From an uncultured Alphaproteobacteria bacterium (GTDB lineage: Bacteria; Pseudomonadota; Alphaproteobacteria; Rhodobacterales; Rhodobacteraceae), in assembly GCA_902531755.1 (NCBI GenBank), contig CACAFI010000008.1, positions 1-47,478 on the forward strand: a stretch of 47,478 nt of DNA, in the 5' to 3' direction. How positions within the stretch are numbered: the first letter of the stretch is position 1; every line of letters begins with the position of its first letter. The notes below the pieces were generated by a model that did no database searches, was not told where the DNA came from, and saw only the letters and a program-made list of their open reading frames with translations. Both the position numbers and the translations under genes were made by a program. Shown in pieces: positions 23,069 through 32,775 of the stretch.

Positions 23069-23293
23069 ATGTTAGATGAAGAGTTAAACGAAACAGCAGT
23101 AAAAGCAAAAGCTATCGCTGAGATCGTAGAAATAGCCTTGAATAATTTAATGAAGGTTGATCTTTCTCGAGAAGAGGCTTTGGCAGGAATTCTCAGTCAG
23201 ATAGCAATTCAAGTTGACAAGAAGGATCTAGAGTTTGCGTTGGATCTAAATAAAAAGTACCATAAATCTTTTTTAGAAAACGTAAAAAAATAA
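23069..23293 (+). CDS. Unknown small acidic helical protein
   Basis: The 74 residues are acidic at the front and predicted all-helical (ETAVKAKAIAEIVEIALNNL, REEALAGILSQIAIQVDKKD), with no signal peptide or membrane helix. AAGGAAAA 5-12 nt before the ATG is a good ribosome binding site, which supports a real gene. It is placed between the unknown membrane-anchored protein and ccmF, on the same strand as both. I assign no function. Confidence 0.6.
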   Translation: MLDEELNETAVKAKAIAEIVEIALNNLMKVDLSREEALAGILSQIAIQVDKKDLEFALDLNKKYHKSFLENVKK

Positions 23294-23346
23294 TTAAAAG
23301 AATTAAGTTGCTTTTTTAAAAATAAGCCTTAATTGATGTATCAATC

Positions 23347-25293
23347 ATGATCAGCGAATTAGGGCACTTTCTTTTAATAACAGCGTTCTGTATTAACCTT
23401 GGTTTGATAGCAAACTGTATTTCTAACAAAACAGTGCTTGCAGGGTACACAAGTCTTTTTAATAAACTTGAAAGCTTACTATTAACCTTTATAGCGATCT
23501 CTTTTTTATTGTTGATTATAAGCTTTATCAACTCTGATTTTTCTGTAAAGTTGGTTGCGAATAATTCACACTTATTAAAACCTGTTTTGTATAAAGTTGC
23601 AGGAACGTGGGGCAACCATGAAGGTTCTATGTTATTATGGGTGCTCATCCTTACTGTATACTTATTTTTATTTCAGGTTAGCTCAAGTGATTACCCAAAG
23701 CTATTAGTGAGAAACGTAATTCTCGTTCAATTATCAACAATAGCTCTCTTTTTATTTTATCTTTTGCTTTTGTCGAATCCATTCGAGAGACTTGAATTTC
23801 CACCTTTAAATGGTCAAGATCTCAATCCAATTTTACAAGATGTGCTTCTCGTAGTACACCCCCCAATTTTGTATCTAGGCTATTTAGGTCTTTCAATTCC
23901 TTTCTCAATAGCAATAGGATTTTTATTAACAAGTGATCACAACATAAATATTGTTAGGCTTATAAGATTTTGGTCCTTGGTTCCTTTTGTTTTCTTAACA
24001 CTTGGTATATTATTAGGAAGTATCTGGGCCTATTATGAGCTAGGTTGGGGAGGTTGGTGGTTCTGGGACCCAGTTGAAAATGTCTCTTTGCTTCCTTGGT
24101 TGATAAACCTAGCTTTAATTCACAGTGTTTTAATTCTTGAAAGGAGAAATTCTTTATTAAATTGGACAATTCTACTGTCCATTATGGGATTTTCCTTTTC
24201 AATGATAGGAACCTTTATAGTACGGTCTGGATTAATTACCTCCGTTCACGCTTTTGCGAATGATCCCTCTAGGGGATTATTTATACTATTGATAATTTTT
24301 CTAGCTATTGCTTCAAGTTTATTTATTTATATGACAAAAAGACCCAATTACGAAAATTTTATGAAGCTTCACTTCGCTTCCAAAGAGCTTTGGATAATAG
24401 TACAGAATTTAATATTGTTAGTGATAGCAGCTGTTGTATTTCTAGGCACTATTTGGCCTTTTATAATTGAGGCTATTTTCGATGAACAGGTATCCGTTGG
24501 TGAACCTTTTTATGAAGTCTCGCTCACACCCTTTGTTGTCATTTTTGCATTCATGTTGCCAATTGCTAGCAAAATTCGATGGACGGGAAAAAAAATTGGC
24601 GATATTAGAAAAATAGTCATTCTGATTTTTATTTCTACAAGTTTATCAGTTGGTGCATTTATATGGAAAGATTTTAAACTTTTGACATTTATTGGACTTT
24701 TTTTGGCTTCATGGGTTTGTTTAAGTAGTATTTTAGAGTTTATTTTTTCTTTTAAATCCCGACCTACTCTGATCGAAGGCTTAAAGCACTCACTCGTACT
24801 AAATTATAGGTTGATTGGGCGGACTATTGCCCATTTTGGCTTTGGATTACTCATTTTTGGAGTTACCGCAGTTGCGAGTTGGGAAATAGAGGATATTCGA
24901 AAAGTTGAAGTAGGAGAGAGTTATTATCTCAAATCATACCAAATAGTATTCAAAGGTATTGATTATTCAGTAGAAAAAAACTTTAAAAAAGTCTCAGGCT
25001 CATTTGAAGTGTTAAATAATAACAAGCTGGTTGGTATGTTACTACCTGAAAAACGATTATACCCTTCACGTAATGAAGTCACAACAGAAGCGTCCATAAA
25101 TCCAACGCTTTTTAACGATTTTTACATGGTTCTTGGAAATAAGCTTGATGAAAACGCTTGGGTGGTAAGGACTTACATCAAACCATTTATTTCTTTTATT
25201 TGGGTTGGTGTAATATTAATAGCTTTAGGAGGTTTTTTCAGCCTACTCTCTTTTACTTCATACAAAAAGCCAAGGCATGAAGATATAAATTGA
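23347..25293 (+). CDS. ccmF: Cytochrome c-type biogenesis protein CcmF (CycK)
   Basis: CcmF is the membrane core of the heme ligase that attaches heme to apocytochromes c. The 648-residue polytopic protein has the tryptophan-rich WWD domain (GWGGWWFWDPVENVSLLPWL at about 234-253), the GSMLLWVL segment near residue 95, and LVVHPPILYLGY around 170-180, where one conserved heme-binding histidine sits. Length is normal. It overlaps ccmH by 4 bp (ATGA). A preceding ccmE (cycJ) is not in the window. The order ccmF-ccmH without ccmG between is the rhizobial cycK-cycL type. Confidence 0.96.
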   Translation: MISELGHFLLITAFCINLGLIANCISNKTVLAGYTSLFNKLESLLLTFIAISFLLLIISFINSDFSVKLVANNSHLLKPVLYKVAGTWGNHEGSMLLWVLILTVYLFLFQVSSSDYPKLLVRNVILVQLSTIALFLFYLLLLSNPFERLEFPPLNGQDLNPILQDVLLVVHPPILYLGYLGLSIPFSIAIGFLLTSDHNINIVRLIRFWSLVPFVFLTLGILLGSIWAYYELGWGGWWFWDPVENVSLLPWLINLALIHSVLILERRNSLLNWTILLSIMGFSFSMIGTFIVRSGLITSVHAFANDPSRGLFILLIIFLAIASSLFIYMTKRPNYENFMKLHFASKELWIIVQNLILLVIAAVVFLGTIWPFIIEAIFDEQVSVGEPFYEVSLTPFVVIFAFMLPIASKIRWTGKKIGDIRKIVILIFISTSLSVGAFIWKDFKLLTFIGLFLASWVCLSSILEFIFSFKSRPTLIEGLKHSLVLNYRLIGRTIAHFGFGLLIFGVTAVASWEIEDIRKVEVGESYYLKSYQIVFKGIDYSVEKNFKKVSGSFEVLNNNKLVGMLLPEKRLYPSRNEVTTEASINPTLFNDFYMVLGNKLDENAWVVRTYIKPFISFIWVGVILIALGGFFSLLSFTSYKKPRHEDIN

Positions 25294-25685
25294 TGTGGTT
25301 TTACTATCTTTTTTTCATTTTTTTTGTAGGCACAAGTGCTTTTGCTGTTGAGCCATCTGAAATTTTAAGTGATACAAGATTAGAGAATAGGGCTAGAAAT
25401 TTGAGCTCGAACATCCGTTGTTTAGTATGTCAGAATGAAAACATTGATAGCTCTGATTCAGAGTTTGCTAAAGACCTTCGCCTGTCTATACGGGATCAAT
25501 TAGTTAAGGGTCATACAGATGATGAAATTGAGAAATTTTTAGTATCAAAATACGGTGCTTTCATTCTATTTAAACCCGAGTTTGCTGGTTACAATATTTT
25601 TTTATATCTCTTTGGTCCATTTGTTTTTATATTTGGTTTAATAACGGTTTTATATGTTTTTTTTGGGTCCAAGAGAGGTAACTAA
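25290..25685 (+). CDS. ccmH: Cytochrome c-type biogenesis protein CcmH (CycL/CcmL)
   Basis: CcmH keeps the apocytochrome CxxCH cysteines reduced for heme ligation. The 131 residues have a signal peptide (to about Ala19), the redox motif RCLVCQ (43-48, Cys44 and Cys47) in the family's 'LRCxxCQxxx(I/L)xxS' context, KGHTDDEIEKFLVSKYG, and one C-terminal membrane helix (about 105-126). It is the short, N-terminal-domain-only form without TPR repeats, as in Rhizobium CycL. It overlaps ccmF by 4 bp. Confidence 0.94.
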   Translation: MMWFYYLFFIFFVGTSAFAVEPSEILSDTRLENRARNLSSNIRCLVCQNENIDSSDSEFAKDLRLSIRDQLVKGHTDDEIEKFLVSKYGAFILFKPEFAGYNIFLYLFGPFVFIFGLITVLYVFFGSKRGN

Positions 25686-25689
25686 GTTT

Positions 25690-25989
25690 GTGATTAATAA
25701 GAAAAGTAAAATATTTAAGGGTGATATCTATTATGATGAAAAAGGTTTAATCTTTGAGGCTTATAACATCGAGAACATTGATCCAAGTTCTTGTAGGGTT
25801 ATATTTTTTGATTGGCTTATTTCTCTGGACCCGAGCATTAATCAAATTGAGGCTATTAATGAATTGTTGAAATCTTACTCAACGAAGTTTCCTAACCACC
25901 CTATGACAAAGTTATTAATCGAAGGAATACACAAAAATTTTGGAACACGACATAGAAGAAAAGCCAAAAATGCAAAAAGACTTATTTAA
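25690..25989 (+). CDS. Unknown small protein following ccmH
   Basis: I do not recognise the family. From the GTG at 25690 it has 99 residues: a basic start (INKKSKIFKGDIYYD), a central FFDWLISLDPSINQIEAINEL and a strongly basic C-terminus (RHRRKAKNAKR). I prefer this start because AGAGG lies 10 nt before it and the frame otherwise overlaps ccmH by 32 bp. No membrane helix or signal is seen. The tight spacing (4 bp after ccmH) suggests cotranscription with cytochrome c biogenesis genes. It overlaps the yaaA stop from the other strand by 8 bp. Confidence 0.6.
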   Translation: MINKKSKIFKGDIYYDEKGLIFEAYNIENIDPSSCRVIFFDWLISLDPSINQIEAINELLKSYSTKFPNHPMTKLLIEGIHKNFGTRHRRKAKNAKRLI

Positions 25990-26743
25990 TAAAAACTGGC
26001 CTTGATAATGTACTTAAATCCTTACTGTATACGTAGCCGTCTTCTGAAAATTCATTGACTTCTGCATAATCTTTAATTTTATTCTTAATTGCATAACTTG
26101 CCATCATTCCTCTTGCTCTTTTTGAGAGTATGCCCACAGTTTTCAATTCTCCATTTTTTTCTGTCTTAAATACCGGTGTAACTAGCTTGCAACCTATTTT
26201 ATTGAAATTTAATGCTTTTGAATACTCTTCAGAAGCAAGATTAAGTATGCCATTTTTGCCAATTTCTATCCTCTTTTTCATGAATTCAAACAGAGGGTTC
26301 ATCCAGAATTCATATAATGATTTGTAACCATTAAGGTCAATTTTTGTTCCCATCTCAAATCTATAAGGTTGAATTCCGTCAAGAGGTTTTAGCATCCCAT
26401 ATAGCCCAGAAATAATTAATAGGTTTTGCTGCGCAAAAATTAAATCATCTTTTGTAAAGTTTTCAGCTTTCAGGCCAACATAAGTATCACCTTTAAAGGT
26501 GTAAATTGCTTGTGTGATTGCATTTAAACTTGGTTTGTCTTGAAATTTTTGAAATCTATCAAAGTTAAGCTGAGCTAACGAAGGGCTGATTTTCATTTTA
26601 TCAATTAAATCTTTCTCACTTAATGACTTGGCATAATCTACCAACTCATTAAGTTTAGTAGGGAATTCACTATTTGTTGTTTCAACACCAAGACTATTAT
26701 TAGTTGGTGTAAGTTTTTTTGCAGGTGAAATAATTATTGTCAT
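25982..26743 (-). CDS. yaaA: Peroxide stress protein YaaA
   Basis: YaaA limits iron-dependent oxidative damage; it binds DNA and has an unusual fold. The 253-residue protein is full length. Family motifs are IISPAKKL at the N-terminus, LSGLYGMLKPLDGIQPYR (about 112-129), EMGTKI, LASEEYSKAL, and SKRARGMMASYAIKN near residue 215. It lies 13 bp after mnmA on the same strand and probably shares its transcript. Confidence 0.95.
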   Translation of the reverse strand: MTIIISPAKKLTPTNNSLGVETTNSEFPTKLNELVDYAKSLSEKDLIDKMKISPSLAQLNFDRFQKFQDKPSLNAITQAIYTFKGDTYVGLKAENFTKDDLIFAQQNLLIISGLYGMLKPLDGIQPYRFEMGTKIDLNGYKSLYEFWMNPLFEFMKKRIEIGKNGILNLASEEYSKALNFNKIGCKLVTPVFKTEKNGELKTVGILSKRARGMMASYAIKNKIKDYAEVNEFSEDGYVYSKDLSTLSRPVFIK

Positions 26744-26756
26744 ATTAAAACCAACC

Positions 26757-27875
26757 TCATTTTGTTATCCATCCGCCTCCCAAAACTCGTTTTTTTTCTC
26801 TACAATAAAAAACACAAGCCTGGCCAGGTGATATGCCTTCTTCTTGATTAAAAAGAGTTACTAACGCTTTTTTATTAGGTAACGGGTTGACATCCGCCAA
26901 TACTGGTGTTCTTTGATACCGAGTTTTAACAAGAATATTTTTTGTTGATCCAATAAGCTTATCAAAACTCATGTCATCTAGCCAATTAACGTCATCGATA
27001 TAAAACCTCGCTTGCCTAAGCGCCTCTCTTGGCCCAATTGTTATAGTATTTTTATTAGCATTTATGTTCAAAACAAACATAGGTTCTGACGCTTGAATGC
27101 CTATTCCTTTTCTTTGTCCAACTGTATATTTAATTATTCCTCCATGGGTACCAACGACTTCTCCATCCAAATTAATAATGTCACCTGGAACAGATGCGTT
27201 AGGCCTCAACTTTTTGATTGCCTCCGAGTAAGATCCGTCCGGAACGAAGCATATATCCTGACTCTCACTTTTGTCAGCAACCTTTAAATTATATTTTTTA
27301 GCAAGATCTCGTGTTTCAGACTTTGTTTTTATAGAGCCTAGCGGAAATCTTAAAAATTTTAATTCCTCGGGAGTAACTGTGAACAAAAAATAGCTTTGAT
27401 CTTTGTCTGGATTACTAGCTGTATGAAGTTGAATAGATGTTCCTACCTCAACTCGTTTAACATAATGCCCCGTTGCTAGGCAGTCTGCATTAAATTCTTT
27501 TGCCTTTAAAATTAAATCTTTAAATTTTATTCGTTCGTTGCATCGAATGCAGGGAACTGGTGTTGTTCCCCCAGAATAACTACTTATAAAATCTTCTATT
27601 ACCTTTTGTCGGAATTCTTTTTCAAAATTGATAACATAATGTGGGATGCCAATTTCTGCTGCCGCTTTTCTTGCATCCATAATGTCAGTACCCGCGCAAC
27701 ACGTTTTACTATTTTTGTTTACCTTTTTGTAATCAAACAATTTCATCGTCAGACCGATTACATTATAGCCTTGTCTTTTTAAAATAGCCGCAACTACGGA
27801 ACTATCCACTCCACCAGACATTGCAACAACCACTCTAGTGTCTTTCGGTTTTTTATTTATACCTAAATTATTCAT
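26757..27875 (-). CDS. mnmA: tRNA 2-thiouridylase MnmA
   Basis: MnmA puts sulfur on the wobble uridine of Lys, Glu and Gln tRNAs. The 372 residues hold the P-loop [10 protein letters not shown] (18-27), the first catalytic Cys112 in [19 protein letters not shown], and the second catalytic Cys209 in [11 protein letters not shown], followed by the [11 protein letters not shown] tRNA-binding part and the C-terminal barrel. Length is normal. Its sulfur would come from a cysteine desulfurase such as the one encoded at 44.8 kb. It is divergent from ligA with 135 bp between. Confidence 0.97.
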   Translation of the reverse strand: MNNLGINKKPKDTRVVVAMSGGVDSSVVAAILKRQGYNVIGLTMKLFDYKKVNKNSKTCCAGTDIMDARKAAAEIGIPHYVINFEKEFRQKVIEDFISSYSGGTTPVPCIRCNERIKFKDLILKAKEFNADCLATGHYVKRVEVGTSIQLHTASNPDKDQSYFLFTVTPEELKFLRFPLGSIKTKSETRDLAKKYNLKVADKSESQDICFVPDGSYSEAIKKLRPNASVPGDIINLDGEVVGTHGGIIKYTVGQRKGIGIQASEPMFVLNINANKNTITIGPREALRQARFYIDDVNWLDDMSFDKLIGSTKNILVKTRYQRTPVLADVNPLPNKKALVTLFNQEEGISPGQACVFYCREKKRVLGGGWITK

Positions 27876-28010
27876 AGCTATTTCTCTAACCTAGATAAGA
27901 TTTTTGATCAATCAAATAAAATTTTTGATATGATCAACTACTTGAAACTACGTTTGAAGTGTATAAAAAACATCAGTAATCTAATGGGATATTTTTTAAT
28001 AGGATGTTAG

Positions 28011-30107
28011 ATGACAATAAAATCTGAAGCAGTATCCAGGCTCAAAGAACTATCAGAGATAATAACAAAATCAAGAGTGGCGTATTTTAACTACAATCGA
28101 TCGGATATCACAGATCAAGAGTACGACCATTACATTTCTGAATTCGCAAAAATTATAGCAAAATACCCGGAATTAGCAGACGAATATAAAGTTTTAGATC
28201 AAGTAGGAGCAATGCCAAACTCTAAGTTCAAAAAAGTTAAGCATCTTACACCAATGTACTCTCTTTCCAACGCGTTTAGTGATAAGGATATCTATAATTT
28301 CCTAAAACAAATAAGATCATTTCTAGATTTATCTGAAAGCAAGAGTATTGACTTAGCGTTTGAACCAAAGATTGATGGATTATCTTTATCATTGATCTAT
28401 AAAAATGGTGCTTTATTTCAAGCCTTGACCAGAGGTGATGGCCACATTGGCGAAGATGTTACCGAAAATGCTAGGCTTATATCAGATGTACCATTATCTA
28501 TTCCGGTAAAAATTGATACGCTTGAAATAAGAGGAGAAGTTTACTTCCCAAATTCAACTTTCAGTGAATTAAATGAAGAGCTAAAAAGGAAGGGTGGCAA
28601 GACATTTTCTAACCCAAGAAATGCAGCATCTGGTACACTAAGGCAGTTTAAATCAAACAAAAATAGAAATAAAAACTTATGCTTTTTTGCATACTCTGTC
28701 GGTAATGCCCCATATCACTTAGCTGATAGTCAAGCAATGTTGCTTAAAACTTTTAACGATCTAGGGTTTAAAACAAACGATATTTCCAAAGTTTTTACTA
28801 GTATAGAAGAACTCTTGCAGTATTACGAAAAAGTTTTCTCTATGAGGACTGAACTCGATTACGACATTGACGGCATAGTGTATAAGGTAAACGATTTTCG
28901 TTTGCAACAGAGACTTGGGTTTAGATCTTCATCACCTCGATGGGCCATCGCGCACAAATTTCCAGCTGAGATGTCCATTACAGTTGTTGAAGAAATTGAA
29001 ATTCAAATAGGTAGAACAGGAACCTTGTCACCAGTAGCAAAGTTGAAGCCCGTAAATATAGGTGGGGTGATAGTTTCTAGCGCTACGCTACACAATAGAG
29101 ATTTTATTAGGGGTTTAGATAATAAAGGCAATAAAATAAGGGATGGTGCTGATATTAGAAAAGGTGATTGGGTTACAGTTTATAGGGCAGGAGATGTAAT
29201 TCCGAAAATTAAAGATGTAGATATTTCTAAAAGAAACTCAACATCTGGGGCATTTTTTTTTCCAGACCTTTGTCCCTCCTGCGGGGCAGAAGTTAAGATT
29301 GATAAAACAGACTCGGCTATAAGGTGTTATAATTTTCAGCACTGTGAGGCACAGGTGATTGCACGTTTAAAGCATTTTGTTTCTAAAAAAGCTTTTAATA
29401 TTGATGGGCTTGGGGGAAGAATTATTGAAGAGTTTTATCAAAAAGACCTAATCCAACAACCCGCTGATTTTTTTCGATTAGAATCAAAGTCAAAACATGG
29501 ATTTAATTTTATTGAATTTCTTGGAAAAGGTTGGGGTGAAAAGTCGCTTAAAAATCTATTTCATTCAATTGAGAAAGCAAAATTTATAAAACTCGACCGG
29601 TTTCTTTTTTCTCTGGGTATTCGCCATATTGGAGAGAATGCATCACAAATTTTAGCCGGTTATTTTGGATCATGGGATGATTTTTATAACGCTATTAAAG
29701 CGGGCATCTCAAAAAATGATAGGCATTTTCTTTTTGAAATTGAGGGAATTGGGCAGCTAATGGTTACTTCTCTTGTAGGGTTTTTTTCAGATTTTAAAGA
29801 GAGAGAAAAACTAGAGGATTTACTAAATTACGTAAAAATAGAAAAGTTCATTAAATTAAGTAAAATTGAAACAGCTATAACTAATAAAAAGTTGGTTCTA
29901 ACAGGTACATTTAATGCATTTTCGAGAGCGGAGTTGAAGTCCATTTGCGAGAGGCAAGGGGCAAAGGTTCTAACAGCACTATCTAGTAAAGTAGATTTCT
30001 TAATAGTTGGTCAAGCCCCAGGTTCAAAAGTCAAAAAAGCAGATGAATTAGGTGTAAAGCAAATTTATGAGGAAGAGTTTAAAGGTTTAATTGATTATAA
30101 TCTATGA
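28011..30107 (+). CDS. ligA: NAD-dependent DNA ligase
   Basis: LigA seals nicks in replication and repair using NAD. The 698 residues have domain Ia (NAD/NMN-binding, to about residue 65), the adenylation domain with Lys120 in EPKIDGLSLSL, the OB fold (GRTGTLSPVAKL), a Cys4 zinc finger (CPSCGAEV...CYNFQHCEAQ), HhH repeats and a C-terminal BRCT domain from about residue 620 (KKLVLTGTFNAFSRAEL). All are in order and complete. It overlaps recG by 4 bp (ATGA). Confidence 0.98.
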   Translation: MTIKSEAVSRLKELSEIITKSRVAYFNYNRSDITDQEYDHYISEFAKIIAKYPELADEYKVLDQVGAMPNSKFKKVKHLTPMYSLSNAFSDKDIYNFLKQIRSFLDLSESKSIDLAFEPKIDGLSLSLIYKNGALFQALTRGDGHIGEDVTENARLISDVPLSIPVKIDTLEIRGEVYFPNSTFSELNEELKRKGGKTFSNPRNAASGTLRQFKSNKNRNKNLCFFAYSVGNAPYHLADSQAMLLKTFNDLGFKTNDISKVFTSIEELLQYYEKVFSMRTELDYDIDGIVYKVNDFRLQQRLGFRSSSPRWAIAHKFPAEMSITVVEEIEIQIGRTGTLSPVAKLKPVNIGGVIVSSATLHNRDFIRGLDNKGNKIRDGADIRKGDWVTVYRAGDVIPKIKDVDISKRNSTSGAFFFPDLCPSCGAEVKIDKTDSAIRCYNFQHCEAQVIARLKHFVSKKAFNIDGLGGRIIEEFYQKDLIQQPADFFRLESKSKHGFNFIEFLGKGWGEKSLKNLFHSIEKAKFIKLDRFLFSLGIRHIGENASQILAGYFGSWDDFYNAIKAGISKNDRHFLFEIEGIGQLMVTSLVGFFSDFKEREKLEDLLNYVKIEKFIKLSKIETAITNKKLVLTGTFNAFSRAELKSICERQGAKVLTALSSKVDFLIVGQAPGSKVKKADELGVKQIYEEEFKGLIDYNL

Positions 30108-32125
30108 AGGATCTTCTAAAAAGTGTGGGTCAAGACTATTTATTGGACAGTGTTTCTACCCTTAAAGGTATTGGCCCTAAGTCTTGCAAAAAGCTTTTAC
30201 AAGCGTCCATAGAGTCCATACTAGACCTCCTCCTTCTTTTACCCAGAAAATATAAACAGAGAGACCGTTGGTTTAAAGTGGATAAAAGTTTACTTCCCAG
30301 AGCTGTGACCATAGAAGTTTCAATTAAAAAGTATATTTACCCAAAAAGCAGACGATCACCACTTAGAATTTTAGCTGAAACATACGGTAGCCCTCTAATA
30401 ATTATATTATTTTCTTTTAACAAGGCTCAGCTGAATAATCATTATCCACTTGGTAAAAATGTAGTGATTTCTGGTGACCTAACACTCGATGGGAGTAAGT
30501 TGACTATGATACACCCCGATTATTCCGTTAAACCAGATCAAATCTTTAAGATCCCTCAAATTGAACCCATCTATCCTTCTGTATTTGGTTTAGGAAATAA
30601 ATTTTTACAGAAAACAGTGATCAATGTAATAAATGATTTTAAATTGACTGCGGAGTGGTTCCCTAAAAAATTTATTCAAGAAAAAAACTGGCCCAGTTTT
30701 TCAGATGCGTTAAGCCTAATCCACATGCCTAAGAATAATAAAGACCTATCCTGTATTATAAAAGCTAGAGAGAGGCTTATTTTTGATGAATTTTACGCAC
30801 ATCATCTAAAATTGGATAAATTCAGACGTACTGTTAAGAAAAAAGTAGGATTCAAAGTACAGGGGGATAAAGCTCTTATTAAAAACTTAATTAATAATCT
30901 CTCTTTCCAGCTTACTAAAAGTCAGCTAAATGCGCTTTACGAGATTTTAGATGATATTGAATCAGAGCCTAAAATGAATCGTTTGCTGCAAGGCGATGTT
31001 GGTAGTGGCAAAACTATTGTTGTCCTTCTTGCTGCAATGTTTGTAGTTTCAGGAGGACATCAAGTTGCAATTATGGCTCCTACAGAAGTCCTTGCAATGC
31101 AACATGTGAAGTCACTGAAAGACGTATTGAGAGCGCAAGAGATAAATAAATTAAATGTCACTATTTTAACAGGATCTGACAATCGAAGTGAAAGGGAAAG
31201 GAAGTTGCTTTTGATTTCTGGTGGAGAAGCAAAAATCGTTATTGGCACACACGCTCTTTTCCAGAGAAATGTACATTTTCATAACCTTCGCTTGGCTGTT
31301 ATTGATGAGCAACATAAGTTCGGAGTAATGCAAAGATTTAGGTTAGAAAAAAAAGGCAACGTTAATTCAATTATAATGAGTGCAACCCCCATACCCAGAT
31401 CTTTAGCTTTGACAGTATTTAGTGATCGTGATTTGACAACAATTAAGGAGAAACCAAAAAACAGGCTGAGTATCGAAACGCTTACCATATCTGGAAAAAA
31501 AATTAGAAAGCTATTGGATAAATTAGCCAAGCAGATGTCTGAAGGTCAGCAGGTTTATTGGGTGTGTCCGTTAATAGAGGAGAGTGAAAATAGTCATCTC
31601 TCTAATTCAAATGACAGATTTGCGTATTTAAGAAAAGAATTTACCCAGTTTGAGGTTGGTCTAATTCATGGGCAAATGCCTAGTGAGGATAAAGAAAGTG
31701 AACTAAAAAAATTTAACGAAAGAAAAATTGACATTTTAGTTTCAACCACTGTTATTGAAGTTGGAATAGATAATCCAAATGCCACAGCAATTGTAATTGA
31801 AAATGCAAATAGATTTGGTCTTTCACAGTTACATCAACTTAGAGGGAGAGTTGGTAGGGGGAATAAAAAATCATACTGCTTTTTGATATATGATGGAAAT
31901 CTTTCAGATCAAGCTATTCAGAGGCTTAAAATTATGAGAGATACGCAGGATGGGTTTGAGATTGCCGAAAAAGATATGACGCTCAGAGGCTCTGGAGATT
32001 TGCTCGGAACGATGCAATCGGGCCATAAAATATTTAAGTTGTCTGAAGTAACGGAAGAACCAGAGCTATTCTTGGAGGCGTACAAACTAGCGCAAGATAC
32101 TAAAACTTCAGTACAAAAACAATAA
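30104..32125 (+). CDS. recG: ATP-dependent DNA helicase RecG
   Basis: RecG remodels stalled replication forks and branched recombination intermediates. The 673-residue protein has an N-terminal wedge (OB) domain and two RecA-like domains: Walker A LLQGDVGSGKT (about 293-303), MAPTEVLAMQ (Ia), DEQHKFGV (II, where DEQH replaces DEAH), MSATPIPRSLA (III), then HGQM, VSTTVIEVGIDNPNAT and HQLRGRVGRG (VI). Length is normal. It is translationally coupled to ligA. Confidence 0.97.
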   Translation: MKDLLKSVGQDYLLDSVSTLKGIGPKSCKKLLQASIESILDLLLLLPRKYKQRDRWFKVDKSLLPRAVTIEVSIKKYIYPKSRRSPLRILAETYGSPLIIILFSFNKAQLNNHYPLGKNVVISGDLTLDGSKLTMIHPDYSVKPDQIFKIPQIEPIYPSVFGLGNKFLQKTVINVINDFKLTAEWFPKKFIQEKNWPSFSDALSLIHMPKNNKDLSCIIKARERLIFDEFYAHHLKLDKFRRTVKKKVGFKVQGDKALIKNLINNLSFQLTKSQLNALYEILDDIESEPKMNRLLQGDVGSGKTIVVLLAAMFVVSGGHQVAIMAPTEVLAMQHVKSLKDVLRAQEINKLNVTILTGSDNRSERERKLLLISGGEAKIVIGTHALFQRNVHFHNLRLAVIDEQHKFGVMQRFRLEKKGNVNSIIMSATPIPRSLALTVFSDRDLTTIKEKPKNRLSIETLTISGKKIRKLLDKLAKQMSEGQQVYWVCPLIEESENSHLSNSNDRFAYLRKEFTQFEVGLIHGQMPSEDKESELKKFNERKIDILVSTTVIEVGIDNPNATAIVIENANRFGLSQLHQLRGRVGRGNKKSYCFLIYDGNLSDQAIQRLKIMRDTQDGFEIAEKDMTLRGSGDLLGTMQSGHKIFKLSEVTEEPELFLEAYKLAQDTKTSVQKQ

Positions 32126-32199
32126 AAAATAGTTTTTGTTTGCATTTTGTTCTTTACATGTTCCTATTATGTTCTATATTGGAATCTCAGGAGATAGTA

Positions 32200-32316
32200 A
32201 TGAAAAATAAAATACCTTTTTTAATTTTAGAAAAAAGTCTAGTAGCAGACATTATTAATTTAATTATTATTGGAATGTCACTTTTTTTATATGGACTAGT
32301 TACTTTTTGTTTTTAA
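32200..32316 (+). CDS. Small predicted membrane peptide (38 aa)
   Basis: AGGAG six bases before an ATG opens a 38-codon frame: a polar start MKNKIPFLILEKS, then one hydrophobic helix (ADIINLIIIGMSLFLYGLVT) and FCF at the end. The Shine-Dalgarno is far better than chance for this AT-rich DNA, and the composition is that of small inner-membrane proteins. It follows recG after 74 bp; its last 21 bp overlap the end of the NifU-like gene on the other strand. The function is unknown. Confidence 0.5.
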   Translation: MKNKIPFLILEKSLVADIINLIIIGMSLFLYGLVTFCF

Positions 32317-32733
32317 GCCGGAAACCTCTTGCAATGCTTCAATTGAAGCGTCAAGAATAAGAAGAACTGAATCATGCCTATATGGAACTTTTTGAGCAGG
32401 CTCGAAGTACTTGTATCTAGTAAATGGATCTTTTATTAAAAAGGTTCCTGTTTCTAGGAATGTTTTTAAGTTTTCTCTTAGTTCCTTTATTGTGCCAATA
32501 TCTGCCCCAATTGCATGGGTTGCAAAAATGCAAGCTGATGCCTGACCAAGTGCGCATGCTTTTATGTCGAGACCAATCTCTGTAATCTTTGACTGCGAAA
32601 TATTTAAGTCCATAGTAATGCTAGAACCACATATTGCAGTTCTCTTTGTAACAGTAACATCTGGATGCTTTAACCTAGTTGTGACTGGAATAGTGGAAGC
32701 AAGTTCTAAAATATTATTTGTGTATAAATCCAT
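32296..32733 (-). CDS. NifU-like Fe-S cluster assembly scaffold
   Basis: The protein resembles alphaproteobacterial 'iron-sulfur cluster assembly scaffold' proteins: DLYTNNILELASTIP at the start, RTAICGSSITMDL with the first cysteine, and IKACALGQASACIFA with the second cluster-ligand region. The usual third conserved cysteine of IscU is absent, as in this subfamily. The start is the ATG at 32733, where the family begins; the frame is open to 32799 but would add a hydrophobic stretch overlapping the hisI upstream region. It is divergent from hisI with a 42-bp gap. A scaffold role is likely but not certain. Confidence 0.8.
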   Translation of the reverse strand: MDLYTNNILELASTIPVTTRLKHPDVTVTKRTAICGSSITMDLNISQSKITEIGLDIKACALGQASACIFATHAIGADIGTIKELRENLKTFLETGTFLIKDPFTRYKYFEPAQKVPYRHDSVLLILDASIEALQEVSGLKTKSN

Positions 32734-32775
32734 GTGTGTTAAATATTCCCCTAGTACCGACAAAAGGACTATAAA

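Noticed and set aside
27876-28010. Riboswitch or small RNA in the mnmA-ligA gap
   Set aside because: It contains TTGATCAA-type short palindromes and TTTTTGAT repeats but no extended stem structure that I can fold by eye.
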